A DNA stretch of 64,000 bases from an uncultured Lachnospiraceae bacterium. Its GTDB lineage: Bacteria; Bacillota; Clostridia; Lachnospirales; Lachnospiraceae. Position numbers and translations under genes: made by a program. Shown piece after piece: positions 1 to 7,800 of the stretch. Below the pieces are notes generated by a model. That model was not told where the DNA came from. It was given only the letters and a program-made list of their open reading frames with translations, and did not search any database. Position 1 is the stretch's first letter. Every line of letters begins with the position of its first letter. Location of the stretch: positions 30,791-94,790 of the forward strand of contig CAJTNC010000010.1 of NCBI GenBank assembly GCA_910577955.1, read 5' to 3'.

Positions 1-1498
1 CCGGAATATCCACTCCGGGCGCGGCAAAATCCGGCTTGATCCTTCCGTCCACCGCAAATCCTCTGCCGCTCTCTCCCCAGAAAGCCCCGGTTGCATCCGC
101 ATATGCGGAAATGGTAATGACCTCCTGAGCATATGCGGGTTCCGTCAAAGTGACCTCCGGATCCGGTGCTAAAAAGAAAACCTCTCCACTCAAAAAATTT
201 TTAACCGGCAGCCACATGTGAAAAGTGCCGGCATTGCGCATCTTGATTCTCCAGATTCCGGGAGTCGGATTTTCAAACCGCAGCACCATGAGCGTCCTGC
301 CGGAACTTTGTTCCGCCAGTTCAGCCTCCACATAGATCAAAGTCTGCTCAAAAATAAACTGGATCCGTTTACTGCCGCTCACAATACTGCTTAACACCGC
401 ACTGCTCTCCCCGCCCGGCGACATGATAATAATCGAAAAAATTTCCGGTATGCTTCCCCAAATCTCCAGTGTAAAACCGTTTACACCTTCGCCGGCTCTC
501 AGCTCTACATCCGTATCTCCTTCCCCTGCAAAATGTCCTGCCTGATTACCCTCATTTCCGCCGCATACTACAACAGCCCTGCTTCTCCGCTGGGCCACGT
601 CATCCAAAAATTCAGAAAACAGGGACGTACCGTCGTGAGGTCCCATATTGCTTCCCATGCCGAAACAGTACACCAACGGCCTCCGAAAAGGTTCGCAGTA
701 GCTGTCCATAAACCGATACCCCAGCATGATATCCGCTTCACTGTAGGCTTCCGCTCCTTCGGCAATATAATAAAACTGCCGCAGATCCTTGCCCGCCTGC
801 CTGCACTTTACAATGACATACTCTGCGTTTATCGCGCCGCCGTACACTTCCTCTCCCACTTTTCCCCCTGCCGCTCCCGCCATAGCGCTCCCATGCCCAG
901 TCTCGTCTCTGGAGGGGACTTTCAGAAAGGGATTATCACTCTGCAGAGCTTCGTTGATTTCTGTCTGTGTATAGACAGTCCCGAAAGGAACATCCAAAGA
1001 CCCTCTCCTCTTCACACTGTCATCGTTCCAGCGCCTCATCCTTTCCGCTGCAGGCATACCGCTGTCTTCCCTGCCCTCTTCCAAAACAGCTTCGTATGGT
1101 ATCGTCTGATCCCATATGGCCAGAATGCGGCTGCTGCCATCCTCCCTCCGGAAAGCCGGCATCGTATAATCTATGCCCGAATCCGCAATACCAATGATCA
1201 CGTTTCGTCCGGTAAGCCCGAGAGGAGGCTGCTGTGCCTGAAGGATACCGGATTTTAGCAGCGGAAAAGACACATTCTGCATCGGTGTGTACAATTTGGG
1301 TAAAAGTCGATAGGTATAGTCCGTAAATGACAGGGGTGTCAGAATCCCCTTATTGATAACCAGCACTCCTATAGAATTGCTGATCTTCATATAACAGAAA
1401 TTTTCCGATATGTTGTCAAGTTCTTCTTCCAGCGGCCAAAAATCAAGCAGGGCGCTGAAATAATCGTTGCTGTAAATTCTCTCTTCACAGTAAGGCAT
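1..1498 (-). CDS. S8 family subtilisin-like peptidase, CspA-like (partial, 3' end beyond window)
   Basis: Translating the minus strand from an ATG at 1498, preceded by a GGAG ribosome site 8 bases upstream, gives an open frame that runs through the left edge without a stop. The catalytic Asp lies in IADSGID (about residue 106) and the catalytic His in GHGSAMAG (about residue 202). The oxyanion Asn is in GGNEGN. The Ser (GTS) box would lie outside the window. There is no signal peptide; the N-terminus resembles the short prodomain of clostridial Csp-type subtilases, which process spore-germination or other local substrates. The assignment to S8 is firm, the CspA-like subgroup is an inference, and the role is unknown. 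The HGS rather than HGT motif around the His is slightly unusual. The preceding gene on the same strand is the HD-GYP protein, 65 bp away. Confidence 0.85.
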   Translation of the reverse strand, partial: MPYCEERIYSNDYFSALLDFWPLEEELDNISENFCYMKISNSIGVLVINKGILTPLSFTDYTYRLLPKLYTPMQNVSFPLLKSGILQAQQPPLGLTGRNVIIGIADSGIDYTMPAFRREDGSSRILAIWDQTIPYEAVLEEGREDSGMPAAERMRRWNDDSVKRRGSLDVPFGTVYTQTEINEALQSDNPFLKVPSRDETGHGSAMAGAAGGKVGEEVYGGAINAEYVIVKCRQAGKDLRQFYYIAEGAEAYSEADIMLGYRFMDSYCEPFRRPLVYCFGMGSNMGPHDGTSLFSEFLDDVAQRRSRAVVVCGGNEGNQAGHFAGEGDTDVELRAGEGVNGFTLEIWGSIPEIFSIIIMSPGGESSAVLSSIVSGSKRIQFIFEQTLIYVEAELAEQSSGRTLMVLRFENPTPGIWRIKMRNAGTFHMWLPVKNFLSGEVFFLAPDPEVTLTEPAYAQEVITISAYADATGAFWGESGRGFAVDGRIKPDFAAPGVDIP

Positions 1499-1563
1499 AA
1501 AAAGTCTCCAGACACACTTTTTTTATCCTATGCTTTTTATGCCCTTTCCGTTCTTCTTAAATA

Positions 1564-2661
1564 TTAATCGTCACAATACTTCTTTACAATAATTACGAAA
1601 TCCCCCTTAGCTTCGGTGAAGGCCTTCAACAATTTTGAAGAAAAAACACCGCTCTGACCGGTTATGATCATTTGATATGCCTTATCCGTTGAATAAGCGG
1701 CCTTATAAATTCGTTTTGATGTGAGCGCGTCATAAGCATCCACTAAAGAAACGATCTGCGCCGCAATACTGATCTCTTCTCCCTTTAAGCCGTCCGGATA
1801 GCCGTTTCCGTCATACTTCTCATGGTGATGCCTTGCAATATCATAGGCATAATCGCAAAATTCTTTACTCTCGAGATGGATCACCTTTTCAATGATCTCC
1901 GCGCCTTTCGTCGTATGCGATTTTATGACTTCATACTCGTCTTCCGTCAGTTTCCCGGCTTTCAGGATAATGTTGTCCGGAATCACTATTTTTCCAATGT
2001 CATGCAGAGAGGCTGCCAATGCAATCGTATCCAGTTTCTCCTCCGTCAGCTTATACTCCGGATACAGCTTCATCACACTTGTTCCCAGACACATTGTGAG
2101 CTCTCTCACTCTCTTTATATGCTGCTCCGACTCCAGATTTCTGAATTCCACGATATTACTTAAAGAAGTGATCAAAACTTCTTTTGCATGCCTCTGCTTT
2201 TCCGCCATTACTTTTAGCATAGCATTTTGCTTCTGGAGTTTTTCCGTCTGGTTTTTTACCATAACCTCCAACTGCTGCTTATATTGGAACACACCGATCA
2301 TATTCTCCACAAGCTGTTTTACCACTTCGGGATAAAAGGGCTTTTTCACGGAACCTACGGCGCCGCACTCATACCCTTTCTTCTCTAATTCCACTGTCAT
2401 ATCGGTCGTGAGCATAATAAACGGAATCCGGCTTAAAAACTTTTTCTCGCTTAACCACTCCATCACTTTAAAACCATCTCTGGCAGGGATCATGATATTC
2501 ACCAGCACAGCGGCAAGGATGGCCGTCTGCTTTCTCAATATCTCAACGCCTTCCCTTTCATTCGTAACTGCCTGAATTTTATATTTTCCCCGAAGTATCT
2601 CCTCCAGCCGTTTGCGGCTTTGCTCATCATCTTCCAGAATCAGTATTGTATCACGCACCAT
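1564..2661 (-). CDS. HD-GYP domain protein with degenerate response-regulator receiver
   Basis: The N-terminal 120 residues form a receiver fold: acidic pocket EDD at 10-12, the conserved Lys in VKKPF, and the strand-3 motif VLVNIMIPARDGF. The residue that should be the phospho-accepting Asp is Asn55, so classical phosphorylation is not expected. A coiled-coil linker (about 130-165) leads into an HD-GYP domain with HDIGK near residue 217 and HHHEKYDGNGYPDG near 278. This domain family hydrolyses cyclic-di-GMP, or related cyclic dinucleotides, in the cytoplasm. The gene lies 21 bp downstream of the FapA/DUF342 gene and probably shares its transcript. A signalling link between the two is an inference. 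Confidence 0.88.
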   Translation of the reverse strand: MVRDTILILEDDEQSRKRLEEILRGKYKIQAVTNEREGVEILRKQTAILAAVLVNIMIPARDGFKVMEWLSEKKFLSRIPFIMLTTDMTVELEKKGYECGAVGSVKKPFYPEVVKQLVENMIGVFQYKQQLEVMVKNQTEKLQKQNAMLKVMAEKQRHAKEVLITSLSNIVEFRNLESEQHIKRVRELTMCLGTSVMKLYPEYKLTEEKLDTIALAASLHDIGKIVIPDNIILKAGKLTEDEYEVIKSHTTKGAEIIEKVIHLESKEFCDYAYDIARHHHEKYDGNGYPDGLKGEEISIAAQIVSLVDAYDALTSKRIYKAAYSTDKAYQMIITGQSGVFSSKLLKAFTEAKGDFVIIVKKYCDD

Positions 2662-2682
2662 TTCCGCCGTCCCCTCTTCCCT

Positions 2683-4749
2683 TTATAATTTGACCATCAC
2701 AACGTTCTTTCCTCTGAGTTTAAAAATAATCCTGACCATGGAAGACGGAAGCACATATTTTATCGAATTTATCTCGACAACGCTGCCCGCATGCGCAATC
2801 CCTCTGACGATCACCGCTTTCATCTCCTGCCCGGTCATATTATCCAGTTTGGAAACCTCTGCATCCAAATCAGCCAGTTCCTTATCCTTTGCCACAATTG
2901 CGGCATTCAGTCGTTTGATCAATTCCGCCGCCTGCTCCTTATCCGGCGGAAGCGCCTGCAGAATGCTGTTCCACCGCTCTTCCAACATCTGCAGTTCATC
3001 CTGTATCTTCCTTCTTCTCCGTGCATATACATCCTGCAGCTTAGTGTAGAGCACATTCTTTCCCACTTCCAGCATTGTCTTTAAATGAGACTTGTTTCCG
3101 AGATTGTAAGTATCCACACCTTTGACCGCACGCGTCAAGCCGCCCAGCAGCATCCCTTTGCTGCCTGACAGGATAACCTTTTCCAACGTATTGATGTTGC
3201 TGTTCATAATATAGTTGGCTCTGATATTCCCTTCAGCGTTGATATTAGCCCCTTCAAAAAAGCTTCCTGAAACTTCTCCCTTCGCATCGATAAAACAGTC
3301 GTTTTTGGAGCAGCTCCCTTTTTTGATCATTACATTTCCGCCTGCAATGAGTTTTCCGGCCTCCACGTTATGTTCAACAATAATGTCACCCGTGGCCGAA
3401 ATATATCCTCCCGAATGGACGCTGCCGACCACATATACGCTGCCGTCCACCTCCAGTTTTCCCGTAACCGACGTCACATCTTCCCGCACGATGATCATAT
3501 TGGTAATAATGATCTGACCGTTGATAAATTCAAATTTTCCGTTCATCTTGGAAACATAGGTTACTCCGTCCGGTTCAATCGTAAATCCTTCACCTTTTAA
3601 GGGTTTCTTTTCCGTTCCGTCATTGGCACAGATCACTTCCCCGAAAACGTTCTGACCGTCTTTTCCCTTCTCAGCCGGATGATAAACGGCAAGACGCTCA
3701 CCTTTGTCCACCATCTCAAAAGCCTCTATGTTTACATAATCCACCCCTCCGTCAGGAAGCGGCGCAGGGATACGCGGCAGATCAAGCCTCACAAAAAATT
3801 CAAACCACCCGTTCTTTCCGGCTTCAGCCGGCGTCCCTTCGGCTATCAATACCTTCTCGTTCACCCTTTTTTTCTTTATCATTTCAGAGATCGCTTTTTC
3901 ATCGATCCCGTTTACAATCTGCCTTTCTTCTAACGCGGCATATATATCATCCTCTGTGACATCATCCCCTGTGACGAACTGGATAAACGCATATACTTTA
4001 TTTCCGTTGTCTTCTACCAAAATAGAGAACTCCTTTTTCAGGAAAATATCTGAATCCGTTCCCACTCTGTCTCTGGTTCTGTAAGTCGTCGTTTTTTTCT
4101 TCAGCAGATTTTCGCGTTTTTCTTTCATATCCGCTCCGGAAAAAATCAGTTTGGCGTAGGAGGCCACGTCCAATCCGGCCTCCAGCCCCAAACGGATCTC
4201 TTTCATCTGCCAATGACTGAAAAGACTGTTTGTATAATAAGATACTTTTAATTTTTTCTCTAATCCAAGACGTATCTCCCGCATCTGCATCCAATTATAG
4301 CTGACATTCGCATACACGCATACATCCAGTCCCTCATACAGTCCGATCCGAATCTCATGAATCTGCTGTACATACATATCATCCGTCAGCCATGCGTCAA
4401 TGAGAAGTCCCTCCTCCAGTGCAAGGCGAATCTCTTCCAGCTCATCATCCATAAAGCCCCTCTGCAAATAAGGCATCAGATCCACCGAAGAGTAGTTTGA
4501 CAGTCTGATCTGTTTCATCGTTTCATATGAGTAAGTGGGGTCTGCATATATTGAGACATCTATCTTATCCTTGATCCCCATCCGGATCTGCTCCATCTGG
4601 AGATAGTTAAATTCAGGATTGGAATACAATGTTACATCCAGACCTTCTCCTTTTCCATAAAGGATCTCTCGATTCTGTTCCTTTCCGTATCCCGCATTTT
4701 CTATCATTGAAAAATCAGATTTTTTTTGCAGAGCCCTCTCAACATGCAT
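2683..4749 (-). CDS. FapA/DUF342 family protein with seven N-terminal 26-residue repeats
   Basis: The C-terminal two thirds match the FapA (DUF342) family. They contain the conserved segment around LIAEGTPAEAGKNGW, a glycine-rich beta-helical stretch (GDIIVEHNVEAGKLIAGGN) and a late coiled coil with many charged residues. FapA-type proteins are cytoplasmic, and in some bacteria are linked to polar or flagellar assembly; no flagellar genes are seen here. The first third is a perfect 26-residue periodicity, seven copies with consensus [KE]EIRLGLE.GLDVS.YA, coded by 4126-4671. The ATG at 4761 directly abuts AAAGG, whereas the ATG at 4749 has AAGGATGG at a normal spacing, so 4749 is preferred. 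A promoter lies at 4789-4817. It is likely co-transcribed with the HD-GYP gene. Confidence 0.8.
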   Translation of the reverse strand: MHVERALQKKSDFSMIENAGYGKEQNREILYGKGEGLDVTLYSNPEFNYLQMEQIRMGIKDKIDVSIYADPTYSYETMKQIRLSNYSSVDLMPYLQRGFMDDELEEIRLALEEGLLIDAWLTDDMYVQQIHEIRIGLYEGLDVCVYANVSYNWMQMREIRLGLEKKLKVSYYTNSLFSHWQMKEIRLGLEAGLDVASYAKLIFSGADMKEKRENLLKKKTTTYRTRDRVGTDSDIFLKKEFSILVEDNGNKVYAFIQFVTGDDVTEDDIYAALEERQIVNGIDEKAISEMIKKKRVNEKVLIAEGTPAEAGKNGWFEFFVRLDLPRIPAPLPDGGVDYVNIEAFEMVDKGERLAVYHPAEKGKDGQNVFGEVICANDGTEKKPLKGEGFTIEPDGVTYVSKMNGKFEFINGQIIITNMIIVREDVTSVTGKLEVDGSVYVVGSVHSGGYISATGDIIVEHNVEAGKLIAGGNVMIKKGSCSKNDCFIDAKGEVSGSFFEGANINAEGNIRANYIMNSNINTLEKVILSGSKGMLLGGLTRAVKGVDTYNLGNKSHLKTMLEVGKNVLYTKLQDVYARRRRKIQDELQMLEERWNSILQALPPDKEQAAELIKRLNAAIVAKDKELADLDAEVSKLDNMTGQEMKAVIVRGIAHAGSVVEINSIKYVLPSSMVRIIFKLRGKNVVMVKL
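4126..4671 (-). repeat. Seven tandem 78-bp coding repeats (26 residues each)
   Basis: Within the FapA-like gene, seven in-frame units of exactly 26 residues follow one another without linkers. They begin with REIL, EQIR, KQIR, EEIR, HEIR, REIR and KEIR, and most contain a GLDV-type core about ten residues later. The units have diverged at DNA level, so this is an old protein repeat and not a recent slippage tract. Confidence 0.85.
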
Positions 4750-4788
4750 ATAAAAAACCATCCTTTATATTGATATCTAAGTTTTAAT

Positions 4789-4817
4789 ATTATACTATGG
4801 AGATTCGAAAAAGTCCA
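4789..4817 (-). promoter_or_regulatory. Predicted sigma-A promoter of the FapA/HD-GYP unit
   Basis: On the minus strand TGGACT (4812-4817) and TATAAT (4789-4794) are separated by 17 bp, 40 bp upstream of the preferred start codon. The -10 is perfect and the -35 matches 4 of 6 positions. Confidence 0.55.
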
Positions 4818-4860
4818 CTGTTTCCCGTTCACTTATTTAATTTCGCGTTCATTTACTACA

Positions 4861-7800
4861 TTATCTCCTCTTTATCCGGCAGTTTTTTCTCTTTTTTCCA
4901 AAAAAGCAAAGAATCAGTACTCCCGCTGACGCTGCCGCCACCTGCGCTAAAATCAAAAACGGCGTATCGTCCCCTGTCTGCACAACCTTTCTTTCTACCG
5001 TCGAAGTCTTTACTTTCTTCTCCTCCGCCTCCTGCGGCTCTTCCGAAACTTCTTCCGGCGTCTCTGTTTCCGTTTGTTCTATCTCTTCCGCCGGCTGCTT
5101 AGTCACAGAGTGCACTGTACGAATCTTTTCCGCCGTTTCTTCCACCGGAAATTCCACGATCTCATACAGCGGTTCTTTGCCTCCCGCCGGACGGTATCCC
5201 GAAATCCTTTTTAAATAAAGTATGGTTTCCGTCTCAGATTTGTCCCGAAGTTTCCTTCCCTTATGTTCCGCCGTCAGTTCTATCTTATTTGAAATTATTC
5301 CCTCCGCATCAGACGACACATAAGTCATATAGGCCGGATTCTCCGCTTTTTCAAATGTTCCTCCCACCGCGCCGAAACATAATCTGAACTTTACGATATG
5401 TTCCTCCTTTGTCTGCAGCTCCTCCGGTACTTGCAGATGGTTATTTTTATCCGAGGACAGACCTCTTTGCCATGGTATCCACTCCCCGCTCCCGTTTGTC
5501 ATATACTCTGCATCGTAAAGCAGACTCTCGCTGTAGGTTCCGGTCCACAGCTCTGTCAGATATACTCCCTTCGGCAGGTGATCTGTCATCGTAAACTGTT
5601 CCAGACTTCCCTCTGTCAGATTTTTCAGTTTATCCACCGTATACCGGTAGGTATCTCCCCGCTGTGTCATTCTGATCGTGGATTTTTCAATATCCAGCGC
5701 CTTTCTTTCGTCGTACATGACAAGTATATCCTCCTCACATCTGCGCCAGATATTGTTTTCCTGCCTGTACATTCCGGCAGTTTCCGTAAGCTTTCCGTCT
5801 TCCCGCTCCTGCATCAGCTTAAACAGGATATCCTCCGCGTAGCCGTAGCCTTCAGGCGCTTCTTTCTCAGACAGGATATAAACCTTTTCCAGCTCTAACC
5901 CGGTAAACAGATGCGGCTTTTCCTCCGATTTCCAAGACTCCACTGTTTTTGTAATATAGCTGCCCGCCGCATCCTTTCTCAGATTTCCATCTTTGTCCGT
6001 CTCGATCCTGCAAATCTCAAGTGTTGCCCCTGCTATCTCCTGTTTCTCTGTCAGGTCCTGTTTCGCGATGTGAGCCTGCGTTTTCCTGTTTTTGAAAACC
6101 GGACAATGTTCCTGTTTCTCCACGTTTTGCCCGCCTTTTACGCTTTCATAGCCTGCATTTACAGGGATATCCTTCACCGCGGTGAGATACCCCGCCGGCG
6201 CCTCCAATTCTCTTACATAATATTTTCCCAAAGGCAGATCCGCACGGAATACCCCTTTTCCGTCGTCCCCAGTGATACAGGCAGCAACTAACGTATCCTT
6301 CTCACAGAGAATCTCCGGCGCATCTTTTATGATCCACTTCGCACCGTCTGCCGCCTTCTCGATATGGAGCATGATATCTTCGTTCGCATACAGACCATAT
6401 ATCGCTCCGGCAAGGGGCTTCCCCGTCTCTCTGTCTTTCTTTTCCACTGCGATCTCCAGTTTCTGTCTTTCATTTCTGTAATCCGCCGTATGGATATCGA
6501 AACTCACGGTCTGCTCTTTTTTTGTGATCTCAAATTCCGTTTCGGCGGTGTTTAAGACAAACCCATTGCCGGCTGTCGTTTCCACGATCTTGTATTTTCC
6601 GATGTACAGGTCCGCCGCATAACCCCAGCCGTTTCTGTCCGTAGTGATTGCAGCAACCGTCTCCCCCTTTTTATGTATCAGATATTGTTCTCTTTTCACT
6701 TGGCAGCTGTCAAACAGATCCTCCTGCACTTCCTGCGTATAAATATCTTCCGCCGCAACGATGGCAAAGACCGCTCCTTCCACCGGCGCATCCTCATAGG
6801 TAAACACCAGATCCCTGCCGGCGCTCTCCGGTGTTTTTTTGATCCTCCGGAAAGTCTCTTCATCCAATTTGTCAAGAAGTGTTTTGGAATCCTCATGAAA
6901 ACCGGACAACTGCTCTCCGTGCTTTGTAATCTCGACGATCCCTTTCTGTTCCTGATTTTCCTGCAGCACAGTCACGGTGAGATTGCCGTGCTCATCTGTC
7001 AGCGCATACTTATTCGTCCCCATCTGCCCGTCCGGATAGACCGCTCCGTTGTTGATCGTAAAGACCGCCTTCGGAAAAGGCGTATCCACGATCTCATAAC
7101 GGTTTACCCTGTCGGTACTGATATCCTGCACAAACTGCTCCCATCCGTTTACCACATACCCTGCCGGCGCACGCAGCTCTTCCAGTTCATAAGTTCCGAC
7201 AGGTATTTCCTGCGGCAGCATCACATAACAGTCCTGAATCACCCCGTTCTTCCTCAAAAACTTCGTCGTGAAAGGTCTTGACTGCGTCCCTGTGAGTTCC
7301 CGGATATCCTGATCGTAAAAGCTCAGATAACCGTCCACGTCAAATTTCCAGTTCAGCGCCAACAAGCTGTCTCTGCTAAAAGATAGCGTCCTGCATTTCA
7401 GGCGGTATTTTGCCCCTTCTTTTAACACGGTCCCTCTGACAAACTCCTCAGCACCGATATAGGTGCCGGCTTTCACCGTAAATTCCTCATCCGTCTTAAG
7501 AATCCTCAAGTGAGTCTTTGTGATCATATTGTTTACGATCCGTTGTTTCTGCAATACTCTCCCCTCCCGCTCTTTCGTCATCTCATGGTCGCCGTAGCGG
7601 ATGCGTTCTTTCTCGTCATATGTCTTTTCGATCTCTCTTTTTCTCTCGTCCGTATACAAAACTCCGCCGTCTCCCCTGACGGACACGATAAAAGGTCTTG
7701 CGCTGGTATGATGTTCCGGCGTCGACGTCTCTACAATGACATAAGTTCCGTAGGGCAGTTCCGGCGTCTCGATCCTTCCGTCTTCATCCGTAATCATCTC

